From: Clostridiales bacterium
Lineage (GTDB): Bacteria > Bacillota > Clostridia > Christensenellales > Christensenellaceae
Reading direction: 5' to 3'
Assembly (NCBI GenBank): GCA_015056045.1
Contig: SVGZ01000011.1
Span: forward strand, 1-64,000
Length of the DNA stretch: 64,000 nucleotides
Numbering within the stretch: position 1 is the first letter of the stretch; the number at the start of each line of letters is the position of its first letter. This document shows, piece after piece, positions 55,096 to 63,784 of the stretch. Under the pieces are notes generated by a model that saw only the letters and a program-made list of their open reading frames with translations, had not been told where the DNA came from and did not search any database. Made by a program: the position numbers and the translations under genes.

Positions 55096-56021
55096 CGGGA
55101 ATGGATTTTTTGCTTACGCATCTGCCGAAAGCACTTGCTGCGGAGATTTTGCCCTATGAAAAAAACTGCCGTGAGATCCGCATCCGTGAAGAATACCCCG
55201 TGATGATCCGCTTTGCCGATCGGGAAAAAGCGCTTTCTTATCGGGTGAAAACCGGCGAAGCAAGGGAGATATTGCTCATGCTTACGGAATATTCGCTTTA
55301 TAGCCATAGGGAAGAGCTTCTTCGGGGTTTTGCCTCGGTATATGGCGGTGTGCGCATCGGTATCGGCGGTGTTTTCGGCGGTGAAGGGGATGATCATCTT
55401 TCTGCAAAATCATCCTTACAGATCCGTTCGCTGATGATCCGCATCGCAAGGGAAGAAAAAGAGATTGCAGGGAAACTTCTGCCGTATCTTTTGGAAAAAG
55501 GAAAGCTTGTGGATACGCTTGTCATTTCTCCGCCGGGGATCGGCAAAACAACACTTCTGCGTGAGCTTGTGCGTATCGTTTCTTTGGGAAAGGGTGTTTT
55601 GCCCATGCAGTGCGCTGTGATCGATGAACGTGCGGAGCTTTTTCCAAAAGGCATCGAAGCAGGCCCAAGAACGGATGTCATTTCGCTGATCAAAAAAGAG
55701 ATCGGTATTGCGATGGCAATCCGAAGCCTTTCGCCGGAGCTGATCTGTTTTGATGAGCTTGGCAGCAGGGAAGAACTCAGGGCAGCATACGAAGCGGCAA
55801 AAAGCGGCGTGAAGATCCTCACATCCTGCCATGCGGAGAATATCGAAAACCTGCGTGAGCGCTTTTTCTTTGCCGAACTGATGGAAAAAGGACTCTTTTC
55901 GCGTATCCTTGTGCTTTCGGATTCGCTCGGGAGAAGCACTGCACAGGCGCTTTATGACGGCAAGGGCAGGCAGCTGCCGATGGAGCCGTTTTTGCTTGCC
56001 AAGGAGGAAAACAGATGCTGA
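55092..56021 (+). CDS. spoIIIAA: Stage III sporulation protein AA (ATPase)
   Basis: 309-residue secretion-type ATPase that powers the mother-cell side of the SpoIIIA-SpoIIQ channel. Walker A PPGIGKTTLLREL (about residue 150), Walker B LICFDELGS (about 217). Full length. Overlaps spoIIIAB by 7 bases. Confidence 0.95.
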   Translation: MTGMDFLLTHLPKALAAEILPYEKNCREIRIREEYPVMIRFADREKALSYRVKTGEAREILLMLTEYSLYSHREELLRGFASVYGGVRIGIGGVFGGEGDDHLSAKSSLQIRSLMIRIAREEKEIAGKLLPYLLEKGKLVDTLVISPPGIGKTTLLRELVRIVSLGKGVLPMQCAVIDERAELFPKGIEAGPRTDVISLIKKEIGIAMAIRSLSPELICFDELGSREELRAAYEAAKSGVKILTSCHAENIENLRERFFFAELMEKGLFSRILVLSDSLGRSTAQALYDGKGRQLPMEPFLLAKEENRC

Positions 56022-56491
56022 CACTGAAATGTATCGTGGTCGGTCTTATCGCGTTATTAGGCATCCGTATGACGGAAATGCTCTGTTCAACGGAAAAAAG
56101 CAAAACCGAACTCATCCTTTCTTTTGCAGAGGCGATAAGCGATATCAGGCGCTCGCTTTCGTGGGCGGAAATTCCCGCAAAGGAAGCGCTTTTATCGGTA
56201 AAAAGTGAACCTGCAAAGAGCTTTTTCTATGCACTTTCCCATAAGCTTGGCGAAGAAAAGATCACTTTCCCAAAAGAATTGCCCGAAGAAGCGGCAAGAG
56301 AAATTTCTTCCTTTATGGCAATGCTCTATGCTGCACCGGAAGCGGAAAGCCTTGCAGAAGAAGCGGAAAAACGCGAAAAAAGGCTCTTTTTACTCTATGA
56401 AAAAAGAAAGGGAGAAACGGAAAAACGATGCGGTGTCATTCGTGCCTGCGGTCTTTCGCTGAGCCTCGGGCTTGCGATACTGCTCATTTGA
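56015..56491 (+). CDS. spoIIIAB: Stage III sporulation protein AB
   Basis: 158 residues, membrane helix at each end (about 3-19 and 144-157) and a helical middle with SFAEAISDIRRSLSWAEIPAKEALL (quoted in part by the family as ALSDL-type motif). Resembles type II secretion GspF-like subunits. Slightly shorter than the Bacillus protein. Confidence 0.93.
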   Translation: MLTLKCIVVGLIALLGIRMTEMLCSTEKSKTELILSFAEAISDIRRSLSWAEIPAKEALLSVKSEPAKSFFYALSHKLGEEKITFPKELPEEAAREISSFMAMLYAAPEAESLAEEAEKREKRLFLLYEKRKGETEKRCGVIRACGLSLSLGLAILLI

Positions 56492-56502
56492 AGGGGATAA
56501 AC

Positions 56503-56700
56503 ATGGACATCAATGTGGTTTTCAAAATCGCGGCGATCGGTGTGCTTTTGGCTGTGATCAATGCATTGCTTTCCCGTGCAGGCAGGGATGATATTGCCTC
56601 TTTGACGACGCTTGCAGGGCTTGTCGTCGTGCTGTTTATGGTGATCGATCTTGTTGCGGGTCTTTTTCAGAAGCTGCGTGAGATTTTTACGCTTTACTGA
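56503..56700 (+). CDS. spoIIIAC: Stage III sporulation protein AC
   Basis: 65 residues, two transmembrane helices, opening MDINVVFKIAAIGVL. ATG 56503 after AAGGGG. Standard length. Ends overlapping spoIIIAD (TGATG). Confidence 0.93.
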   Translation: MDINVVFKIAAIGVLLAVINALLSRAGRDDIASLTTLAGLVVVLFMVIDLVAGLFQKLREIFTLY

Positions 56701-57089
56701 TGGCGGAAGTGTTCAGGATCTGCGGTCTTGCGGCAATGGCAGCGGTCATGGCGCTTCTTTTGAAAAGGACGATCCCCGAAGCAGCGGCAGGCATTTCCGT
56801 TTCCGCAGGGATCATCATTCTTCTCATTGCCTTTTCCCATGCAGCGGAAATATTCGGGGATCTGCGCATTTTTGCGGAAAAATTCGGCGATCTTTCCGCC
56901 GTATTTACGCTTATGCTCAAGCTTACGGGCATTGCCTGTCTCGTGGAATTTGCAGCCGATACAGCGGCAGATTTCGGCGAAAGCGCCCTTGGCGAAAAAC
57001 TGCGGTTTGCCGGAAAGATCCTCATGCTTTCTCTTGTCATGCCGGTCGTTCTTCGCTATATCGAAAATATTTTATCGCTTTTGCCGTGA
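56700..57089 (+). CDS. spoIIIAD: Stage III sporulation protein AD
   Basis: 129 residues, three to four transmembrane helices, with FAADTAADFGESALGEKLRFAGK typical of SpoIIIAD (partly quoted). Membrane part of the channel. Its TGA overlaps the candidate GTG start of spoIIIAE. Confidence 0.93.
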   Translation: MAEVFRICGLAAMAAVMALLLKRTIPEAAAGISVSAGIIILLIAFSHAAEIFGDLRIFAEKFGDLSAVFTLMLKLTGIACLVEFAADTAADFGESALGEKLRFAGKILMLSLVMPVVLRYIENILSLLP

Positions 57090-58180
57090 TCTTTTTTATC
57101 ATCACTGTGCCGGTTTATGCGGAAGAAGCTTCGCTTTCGGAAGCTTTGGCGGAAGTTTTATCCATGCTTTCCGTGGATGAACTGACCGATTTATATGAAA
57201 AAGCCGGTGAACCCTTGGGCAAGGGCGATGCTGCGGAGATATTGCTTTCTCTTGCGGAAAACGGGCTTTCGGGAATTTCATTTGAAGGGCTTTTTTCGGG
57301 CGTTTTCGGTGCTTTTCGCGAGGTGTGGAAAAGCTTTCTGCCGGTTTTATTGGAGCTGTTGGCTTTGCAGCTGATCCTCGGTCTTGCGGAAAATGCCGGC
57401 GGTATGAAAAAAAGCATCCTGTTATTCGGCAGGATACTCTTGATGACGGCAGCCTGCAGCGTTGTGATGCGTGCGCTGAAAACGGCAAATCAAGCGGTCG
57501 TTTCTTTTTCGGAGATCATGGAAAGAATTGTGCCTGTGGCTTCGGGAATGCTGCTCCTTATGGGCAGCTTCAAAAGCTCCGCTGTGATGACGCCTTTGCT
57601 TTCCGTTTTATCGGGAACGATCGCGGGTCTTATCCGCAGCCTGATTCTGCCGATGCTGACGGCTTCTTCCGCATTGGCATTATGCGAAGCGTTCAGCGAA
57701 AAAACGAGCGGCATCAAAAAACTTCTGATGAGCATATCCAAAGGCTTTCTGGCCTTTATCTCTGCGGTTTTCCTCGCTTTTGGCAGCATCAACGGCTTTA
57801 TCACGAGCCGCATCGACAGCGTTTCCATGAAAACGGCGAAATTTGCCGTGGATAAAAGCATTCCGATCGTCGGCGGTATGTTTTCGGATTCGTTTGAGAC
57901 CTTTATGGCTTGCGCAGGGCTGATCCGCAATGCAGCGGGCATCATGTCGATCGTGATCCTGCTTGCGGTCATGCTCGGGCCTGTTTTACAGCTTTTGTCT
58001 GCGGTGTTTTTATTGCAGCTTGCGGGCGGTCTGGCATCGCCTTTTGCCGATGAAAAAAGCGGAAAACTTTTGAGTTCTGCAGCAGCGGCCTTGAAGCTTG
58101 TGCTGGTCTCTCTTCTCGTTCTCTATGCGATGGCATTTATCGTAATTGCCCTTTTTCTCGGTGTTTTCGGCAATGTATGA
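57086..58180 (+). CDS. spoIIIAE: Stage III sporulation protein AE
   Basis: Polytopic membrane protein, 364 residues, with signal-like start IIFF..VPVYAEEA and family segments such as MERIVPVASGMLLLMGSFKSS and TAKFAVDKSIPIVGGMFSDS (in part). Start uncertain: GTG 57086, overlapping the spoIIIAD stop, gives a very short uncharged signal sequence. The frame upstream encodes YRKYFIAFA, which looks like the natural charged start, but no ATG/GTG/TTG is there. Confidence 0.88.
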   Translation: MIFFIITVPVYAEEASLSEALAEVLSMLSVDELTDLYEKAGEPLGKGDAAEILLSLAENGLSGISFEGLFSGVFGAFREVWKSFLPVLLELLALQLILGLAENAGGMKKSILLFGRILLMTAACSVVMRALKTANQAVVSFSEIMERIVPVASGMLLLMGSFKSSAVMTPLLSVLSGTIAGLIRSLILPMLTASSALALCEAFSEKTSGIKKLLMSISKGFLAFISAVFLAFGSINGFITSRIDSVSMKTAKFAVDKSIPIVGGMFSDSFETFMACAGLIRNAAGIMSIVILLAVMLGPVLQLLSAVFLLQLAGGLASPFADEKSGKLLSSAAAALKLVLVSLLVLYAMAFIVIALFLGVFGNV

Positions 58181-58451
58181 ATGGATAACGGCGCTGTTGG
58201 TGCTGTATATTTTGGCAGAGATCTGCGGTTATTGTATTCCCGAAGGAAAAATGCGGCGTTTTGTATCGATTCTTTTCGGTGTGCTTGTGCTTGCCGTGAC
58301 TGCGGAAATGCTTTTCTTTTCCGGTAAAATGCCCGATCTTTCGCCGGTTTTTAAAGAAGAAACGTTAGGACAGGAAAACTATTCCTATGAAGATTTTGTA
58401 TCCGGCGTATATGAACGCAAGGGAGTGAATATATATGAAGAAGATCAATGA
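58173..58451 (+). CDS. spoIIIAF: Stage III sporulation protein AF, short form
   Basis: 92 residues from ATG 58173: two transmembrane helices (about 4-22 and 32-52) and a 40-residue tail. Known SpoIIIAF proteins are near 200 residues with a C-terminal ring-building domain, which is missing here. The next gene starts at 58435, so there is no space for a frameshifted remainder. A natural short variant or an internal deletion. Confidence 0.8.
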   Translation: MYEWITALLVLYILAEICGYCIPEGKMRRFVSILFGVLVLAVTAEMLFFSGKMPDLSPVFKEETLGQENYSYEDFVSGVYERKGVNIYEEDQ

Positions 58452-58956
58452 ATATTGGGAAAAGCTGCGGCTTATGGAGGCAAAGGCAAGGCTCAGGCTG
58501 CTTCTTGGCATAATGCTTGTTCTCATTGCGCTGGCACTGTACCTTTCCTTTATGATGCCGGAGGCTGAACCGAAAGAAAACACAGCAAACGAAACGCTTT
58601 CTGCGGATGCCTTATCGGCTGCATTGTCGGAAATCCTCTCACAGGTCGAAGGTGCAGGAAAAACACAGGCGCTCATCTGCTATGCTTCGACGGATGAGGT
58701 CGTCCCGGCATATCTTTTGGAAAGCGAAGGCGATGCGGAAAATTATCTGGAAAAGGAAAGCCTTGCCCAAAGCGGCGGAGATGCCCTGATCCTTAGGCGC
58801 GATATGCCCAAAATTCGCGGTGTCATCGTCGTTGCGGAAGGTGCAGATGATATTGCCACACGGATGCGTCTGCAGGCAGCGGCTGTGACGCTTCTTGGCA
58901 TTGACAATAATAAAGTGGAAGTTCTCCCGATGCAGGGTGAAAAATATGGAGGTTGA
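58435..58956 (+). CDS. spoIIIAG: Stage III sporulation protein AG
   Basis: 173 residues: N-terminal membrane helix (about 22-41) and a ring-building domain with LSEILSQVEGAGKTQALICY and IRGVIVVAEGADD. Forms the large ring of the feeding-tube channel. Overlaps spoIIIAF by 17 bases. Confidence 0.94.
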   Translation: MKKINEYWEKLRLMEAKARLRLLLGIMLVLIALALYLSFMMPEAEPKENTANETLSADALSAALSEILSQVEGAGKTQALICYASTDEVVPAYLLESEGDAENYLEKESLAQSGGDALILRRDMPKIRGVIVVAEGADDIATRMRLQAAAVTLLGIDNNKVEVLPMQGEKYGG

Positions 58957-58957
58957 C

Positions 58958-59476
58958 ATGAGTGAAAAAAGAAGATGGAACGAAAAGAATAAGAAAACGG
59001 CTGTGATCACGGGACTTTTTGCCCTGATGTTCGTCGTCGGTGCGGCAAATTATGCGCTTTCAAAAGAAGAAAAACTGCCTGCGGAAGAAACGCTTGCCGA
59101 AACTGCGGAAAGTATGACCCTCGAAGAGGATGCCTTTGAAGTGTTCAAAAATGAAAGGGCGATTTCCCGTCAGCAGCAGCTTTCCTATATCGAGTCCGTC
59201 TGTGAAAGCACGGAAACAGACGAAGAAATGAAAAAAGAAGCGCAGGAAATGAAGCTTGCCCTTGCCGCCAATATGGAAAAAGAGCTCATGACAGAAGGAC
59301 TTATCAAAACGAAATTATCGCTCGATTCCGTCGTATCCGTCGGCGATGATATGGCCAATATCGTCATCAAAAAAACGGACCTTTCAAACGACGAAGTGAC
59401 ACAGATCGCCGACATCGTCATTTCCGAAACAGGGCTTGATTCGCAGAATATCAAGATCATGTCAAGTCTTGGATAA
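58958..59476 (+). CDS. spoIIIAH: Stage III sporulation protein AH
   Basis: 172 residues: membrane helix near 15-35, acidic linker, then a YscJ/FliF-type domain ending VISETGLDSQNIKIMSSLG. Partner of forespore SpoIIQ in other Clostridia/Bacilli. ATG 58958 follows GGAGG, one base past the spoIIIAG stop. Confidence 0.92.
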   Translation: MSEKRRWNEKNKKTAVITGLFALMFVVGAANYALSKEEKLPAEETLAETAESMTLEEDAFEVFKNERAISRQQQLSYIESVCESTETDEEMKKEAQEMKLALAANMEKELMTEGLIKTKLSLDSVVSVGDDMANIVIKKTDLSNDEVTQIADIVISETGLDSQNIKIMSSLG

Positions 59477-59512
59477 ATAATAGACTTTTTGTAAACAATA
59501 CCTGCGTTTTCG

Positions 59513-59541
59513 TTGTAATCTTTCCGATCTTATGCTAAAAT
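59513..59541 (+). promoter_or_regulatory. Promoter of the asp23 operon
   Basis: TTGTAA (59513-59518), 17 bases, TAAAAT (59536-59541), then GGAGG before the ATG. Confidence 0.65.
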
Positions 59542-59570
59542 AAGAAAAAATAACACGGAGGAAAATAGTA

Positions 59571-59960
59571 ATGAGCGAAATCATTAAAGAAGAACTTGAA
59601 GTACAGGGCAGCATTACGTTTGCTAATGAAGTTTTGGCTACGATTGCAGGTATCGCTGCTGCAGATATCCCCGGTGTTGCCGGTATGACAGGCGGTTTTA
59701 AAGATGGCGTTGTTGAAATGATCGGCAAAAAGAGCTTCACAAAAGGCGTTAAGGTCGTTGTCGCAGAAGGCGCTGTTACCGTTGATGTTGCCGTTATTCT
59801 CGATTACGGCGTAAAAGCTCCGGAAGTTTGCAAAAATATTCAGACAAGTGTTGCAAAGGCTCTCGATATTATGACAGGCCTTAAAGTCAACGCAGTCAAT
59901 GTTGCCGTTCAGGGCGTAAAATTCAAAGAGATCGCAACAACCGCTACGGTTTCCGAATGA
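59571..59960 (+). CDS. Asp23/Gls24 family envelope stress protein
   Basis: 129 residues; family signature GSITFANEVLATIAGIAAADIPGV (quoted in part) and VDVAVILDYGVKAPEVCKNIQ. Soluble protein that coats the membrane by binding AmaP, encoded just downstream. Strong ribosome site. Confidence 0.93.
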   Translation: MSEIIKEELEVQGSITFANEVLATIAGIAAADIPGVAGMTGGFKDGVVEMIGKKSFTKGVKVVVAEGAVTVDVAVILDYGVKAPEVCKNIQTSVAKALDIMTGLKVNAVNVAVQGVKFKEIATTATVSE

Positions 59961-59980
59961 CCGTTTTCATGTCGTAAATG

Positions 59981-60012
59981 AGGCTGTGCAGCAGGATAAA
60001 ACTGCACAGCCT
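59981..60012 (+). terminator. Hairpin between asp23 and amaP (attenuator)
   Basis: Perfect 11-bp stem AGGCTGTGCAG/CTGCACAGCCT followed by a poor T-run (TTGTTGG). Likely trims or partially stops transcripts, so asp23 would be made in excess over amaP. Confidence 0.5.
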
Positions 60013-60042
60013 TGTTGGCGTTTCCCGGAGGTTTAAAACTTT

Positions 60043-60582
60043 ATGAGAATGGGTGTTTTCACAAGAATATTGTTCACACTGCTTCTTTTTGCTGTTTTGG
60101 GGCTTTGCCTGCTTGTTTTTATGAGCGGCTTCGGCTTCATCGGCGATGAGTTGCTCATGTCCGTTTTTGGTCTTTATCAGGCAAATAAGATCCTCTTTGC
60201 CATCGGCGCAGGTCTGATCTTTATTTTCTGCTTCCCGATGCTTTTCTTCGGTATTTTAAAGAAAAAGGAAAAAGGCGTGCGTGTTGAAAACGGCGGCGAA
60301 GGCGGTGTAATGATCACCGTTCCCGCAATTGTGGATCTTGCAGCAAGATACCTTGCAAATGTTCCGGCAATTCATGCGGAAAAAATAAACATCTTGCCCT
60401 TACGCGGCAAAACGGTTAAAATAAACTTAAGGCTTTCGACAAAGCCCGAAACAGACATCCCGCAGACGACCGAAAAGGTAAACAGCGGCATCCGTGAATA
60501 TATCAAAAAATATGCCGGCATCGAGGTTTCCGCGGTCGATATCCGCATCGTTCCGGCAAGAAATATGCAGATCGCAAAATAA
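60043..60582 (+). CDS. amaP: Alkaline-shock response membrane anchor protein AmaP
   Basis: 179 residues, two transmembrane helices (about 6-28 and 50-72) forming a hairpin, then a cytosolic Asp23-like domain with VPAIVDLAARYLANVPAI. Anchors Asp23 to the membrane. Confidence 0.9.
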   Translation: MRMGVFTRILFTLLLFAVLGLCLLVFMSGFGFIGDELLMSVFGLYQANKILFAIGAGLIFIFCFPMLFFGILKKKEKGVRVENGGEGGVMITVPAIVDLAARYLANVPAIHAEKINILPLRGKTVKINLRLSTKPETDIPQTTEKVNSGIREYIKKYAGIEVSAVDIRIVPARNMQIAK

Positions 60583-60594
60583 GGGGGCATCTTG

Positions 60595-60831
60595 ATGGAG
60601 CCTTTGAAAAATATTTGGGAGTTCATCTTAGCATATAAGATGTATTTTCTTGGCGGCATTGCCGGGCTTATCGTCAGTATTCTTTTGCTGACAGTCGGCT
60701 TTTTCGGTACGCTGCTCATCCTTGTTTTAACGGCCGGCGGTGCGATCCTTATGGGAAGTGCAGAGGCAAGGGCCTATACGCGTGCGTTTTTTGTGCAGCT
60801 TTACCGGTGGATCTTTAAAAGGGATAATTGA
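60595..60831 (+). CDS. DUF2273 small membrane protein
   Basis: 78 residues, two hydrophobic helices with GGIAGLIVSILLLTVGFFGTLLI (partly quoted). Standard third member of asp23-amaP clusters. ATG 60595 after AGGGGG; an in-frame TTG lies immediately before. Confidence 0.88.
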   Translation: MEPLKNIWEFILAYKMYFLGGIAGLIVSILLLTVGFFGTLLILVLTAGGAILMGSAEARAYTRAFFVQLYRWIFKRDN

Positions 60832-60865
60832 TCAGGAAAATAATTTTAGAAGGATATAAATGTAA

Positions 60866-61291
60866 ATGAGCAGGAGACTTGCAAGAGAGGCTGTGATGTG
60901 CCTCCTTTATGAAAGAGAGATCCAGGGCGAAAAAATTGAGGGCACACTGCATGAAATGGAAGATGTCCTCCATACGAGCAGGATCATCGATAAACAGGGC
61001 GAATATATAGACAGCGTGATAAACGCTTTTGATGCCCATCAGGAAGAGACAGACGCTATGATCGAAAAATACAGCCGTGATTGGAGTTTCGACAGAATTT
61101 CCAAGGTCGATCTTTCCATCCTTCGTTTATCGATCATTGAGCTTGTATATCTTCGCGATATTCCCGTCCGTGTTTCCGTCAACGAAGCGGTCGAGCTTGC
61201 AAAAAAATATTCCGATGATAAATCGCCTTCCTTTATCAACGGCATCCTCGCTTCCGTCATTGGTGAATGCAGAGAGGAAGAGGCAGAATAA
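60866..61291 (+). CDS. nusB: Transcription antitermination protein NusB
   Basis: 141 residues; opening SRRLAREAVMCLLYERE and C-terminal VSVNEAVELAKKYSDDKSPSFINGIL (family signature, partly quoted). Binds NusE and boxA RNA for rRNA antitermination. Confidence 0.96.
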   Translation: MSRRLAREAVMCLLYEREIQGEKIEGTLHEMEDVLHTSRIIDKQGEYIDSVINAFDAHQEETDAMIEKYSRDWSFDRISKVDLSILRLSIIELVYLRDIPVRVSVNEAVELAKKYSDDKSPSFINGILASVIGECREEEAE

Positions 61292-61299
61292 TTTCTGAA

Positions 61300-62211
61300 A
61301 TGAAGTTTTTTCTTGGCATGGATATGAGCTGCTACACAACTTCCTGTGCAGTGGCAGATGAAGAAGGAAATATCATATATGACAGCCGCAGGCCGCTTGT
61401 CGTCCCGGTGGGTAAAAAAGGCCTTCGCCAGCAGGAGATGGTCTTTTTGCATATAAAACAGGTCAGGGAAGTTTTCCCCGAAGGCTATCCTTTTGCCGCT
61501 GTTGCGGTAAGCACGAGCCCGAGGGATATCGAAGGTTCCTATATGCCTGTTTTTGCTGCCTGTGAAAGCTTCGGTCAGGTCGCTGCACAGGCTTCCGGTG
61601 CGGAGTTTTACAGGCTTACGCATCAGCATGGGCATATCGCCGCAGCGCTTATCGGCAACGAAATGCCGGATCGGTTTTTAGCATTGCATGTTTCCGGCGG
61701 TACAACAGATGTCTGTGCAGTCGAAAAAGAAAACGGTATTATTAAAAAGATCACAACGCTTGGCGAAACTTCGGATATCGCCGCAGGGCAGTTTATCGAC
61801 AGAGTGGGTACGGCTCTAGGTGTTCCTTTCCCTTGCGGACCGCATCTTGAAAAACTGGCCGAAGAAGGCAAAGCCGAAAGTTTAAGAGCAACATTTTATG
61901 ACATGAATGTCAGTTTTTCGGGACCGGAAAGCGCGCTTTTGCGGAAAATCGAAAAGGGTATGACAAAAGAAGATGCTGCGGCAACGGTTCAGCATTGCAT
62001 TGCAAAAGTTCTGATCGAGCTGATCCGCCGTGCACAGAAAGAAACAGGCATCAAAGCTGTCCTGCTTTCGGGCGGTGTTATGTCCAATGCCTGGATCACG
62101 GCAAAAATCGCTGAAGCAACAGGCGCAAAATTTGCCGCAAGAAAATATTCGCCGGATAATGCCTGCGGGCTTGCTTCTCTGGCGAGAAACATTTACATGG
62201 AAAATCAGTAA
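61300..62211 (+). CDS. TsaD/Kae1-like ASKHA protein (paralogue)
   Basis: 303 residues from ATG 61300. Carries the metal-ligand pattern THQHGHIAAAL (HxxxH equivalent), HVSGGTTDV, and LLSGGVMSNAW of the TsaD/Kae1 family that makes t6A in tRNA. The sequence is shorter and diverges from true TsaD, and no tsaB/tsaE is near. Clostridia often carry such a second copy after nusB. I infer a paralogue of unknown role rather than TsaD itself. Confidence 0.8.
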   Translation: MKFFLGMDMSCYTTSCAVADEEGNIIYDSRRPLVVPVGKKGLRQQEMVFLHIKQVREVFPEGYPFAAVAVSTSPRDIEGSYMPVFAACESFGQVAAQASGAEFYRLTHQHGHIAAALIGNEMPDRFLALHVSGGTTDVCAVEKENGIIKKITTLGETSDIAAGQFIDRVGTALGVPFPCGPHLEKLAEEGKAESLRATFYDMNVSFSGPESALLRKIEKGMTKEDAAATVQHCIAKVLIELIRRAQKETGIKAVLLSGGVMSNAWITAKIAEATGAKFAARKYSPDNACGLASLARNIYMENQ

Positions 62212-62250
62212 ATAACTTTTTTAAGTTTATATATTTTGGAGGAAACCATT

Positions 62251-63096
62251 ATGGCAGCACAGGTCATCAGCGGAAAAGCGCTGGCAAAAAAGATCCGTGA
62301 AGGGATCAAACAGGACGTCGAAAGAATCAAACAGGAACGTGGTTTTACGCCCGGTCTTGCGGTTATTCTCGTCGGCGATGACCCCGCTTCGCACACTTAT
62401 GTCAATAATAAAGAAAAATCCTGCATCGAAGTCGGCATGAATTCTTTCGTCGACCGTATGCCTGCGGAAACAACGATGGAAGAGCTTTTGGCAAAAGTCG
62501 ATGAATACAATGCAAGAGAAGATGTTCATGGTCTTCTTGTACAGTTCCCTCTGCCGAAACACCTTGACGAGAAAAAGGTTCTTGCAAGGATCGCACCCGA
62601 AAAGGATGTTGACGGTCTGACTGTCGAAAATGCAGGCGCACTTTTATCCGGTCTGCCGGGTCTTGTTTCCTGCACACCTGCAGGCGTTATCGAACTCATC
62701 AAAGAAAGCGGCGAAGAGATCAGCGGCAAGCATGCTGTTGTCGTCGGCAGAAGCAACCTCGTCGGCAAACCCGTTTCCATGCTGCTCTTAAACGAAAACG
62801 CAACCGTAACCATGTGCCATTCGAGAACGCAGAACCTTGCGGAAGTCTGCAGAACGGCTGATATTCTCGTTGCGGCTATCGGTAAACCCGAATTTATCAC
62901 AGGCGATTTCATCAAAGAAGGCGCTATCGTTATTGACGTCGGCACATCCCGTGTTAACGGCAAGCTCAAAGGCGACGTTCTTTTTGATGAAGCTGCGGAA
63001 AAAGCCGCTTATATCACGCCTGTACCCGGTGGTGTAGGCCCGATGACAATCACTATGCTGCTCAAAAACACGCTCATCGCAGCGGAAAGAGCATAA
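62251..63096 (+). CDS. folD: Bifunctional methylenetetrahydrofolate dehydrogenase/cyclohydrolase
   Basis: 281 residues. Interconverts methylene-, methenyl- and formyl-THF. Motifs DDPASHTYVNNKEKSC with catalytic lysine, VQFPLPKHLDEKKVL, DVDGLT and VVGRSNLVGKPVSMLL are intact. ATG 62251 follows GGAGG; the open frame before it is the ribosome site region. Confidence 0.96.
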   Translation: MAAQVISGKALAKKIREGIKQDVERIKQERGFTPGLAVILVGDDPASHTYVNNKEKSCIEVGMNSFVDRMPAETTMEELLAKVDEYNAREDVHGLLVQFPLPKHLDEKKVLARIAPEKDVDGLTVENAGALLSGLPGLVSCTPAGVIELIKESGEEISGKHAVVVGRSNLVGKPVSMLLLNENATVTMCHSRTQNLAEVCRTADILVAAIGKPEFITGDFIKEGAIVIDVGTSRVNGKLKGDVLFDEAAEKAAYITPVPGGVGPMTITMLLKNTLIAAERA

Positions 63097-63112
63097 AATA
63101 AAGGAGAAAACC

Positions 63113-63784
63113 ATGCGTATCAACATTGCCATTGATGGCCCTGCAGGAACAGGAAAAAGCACGATCGCCAAAAGAGTTTCTTCGGAGCTCGGCATCAAAT
63201 ATATGGATACGGGTGCTATGTACAGAGGCATTGCCTATGCGCTGCTCAGAAAAGGCATCGATGTCAATGAGCATGAAAAGGTGCTTGCGGCACTTCCCGA
63301 AACGAGCATCAGTGTCGAATACGGCGAAACGGGTCAGTACATCGTCTATGAAGGCGAAAACATCAACGCATACCTTCGCACGCCCGAAACGACAAAAGCA
63401 TCTTCCGATGTTGCCGTTATTCCCGAAGTCCGCGCAAAGCTCGTCGCCATTCAGCAGGAAACCGCAAAGCGCTATGACATCGTCATGGACGGAAGAGATA
63501 TTGGAACGGTCGTTTTGCCCGATGCACCGCTGAAAATCTTCATGACAGCTTCGCCGCGCGTCCGTGCGGAAAGAAGATACCTCGAGCTGAAAAATGCCGG
63601 CAAAGAGGCAGATATCGATGTTCTCGAAAAAGAAATTGCCGCAAGAGATAAGACAGACTCCACGCGTGCCGCATCACCCTTGAAACAGGCAGAGGATGCC
63701 GTTCTTCTCGATACAACCTCGATGGGCATCGAAGAAGTTGTTGCGGCTGTGATGAAACTCGTAAAAGAAAGGTTTGAGATATAA
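63113..63784 (+). CDS. cmk: Cytidylate kinase
   Basis: 223 residues. Phosphorylates CMP/dCMP. P-loop DGPAGTGKSTIAK at the start, YMDTGAMYRG and VMDGRDIGTVVLPDA are present. ATG after AAGGAG. Stop overlaps the next start (TAATG). Confidence 0.96.
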   Translation: MRINIAIDGPAGTGKSTIAKRVSSELGIKYMDTGAMYRGIAYALLRKGIDVNEHEKVLAALPETSISVEYGETGQYIVYEGENINAYLRTPETTKASSDVAVIPEVRAKLVAIQQETAKRYDIVMDGRDIGTVVLPDAPLKIFMTASPRVRAERRYLELKNAGKEADIDVLEKEIAARDKTDSTRAASPLKQAEDAVLLDTTSMGIEEVVAAVMKLVKERFEI

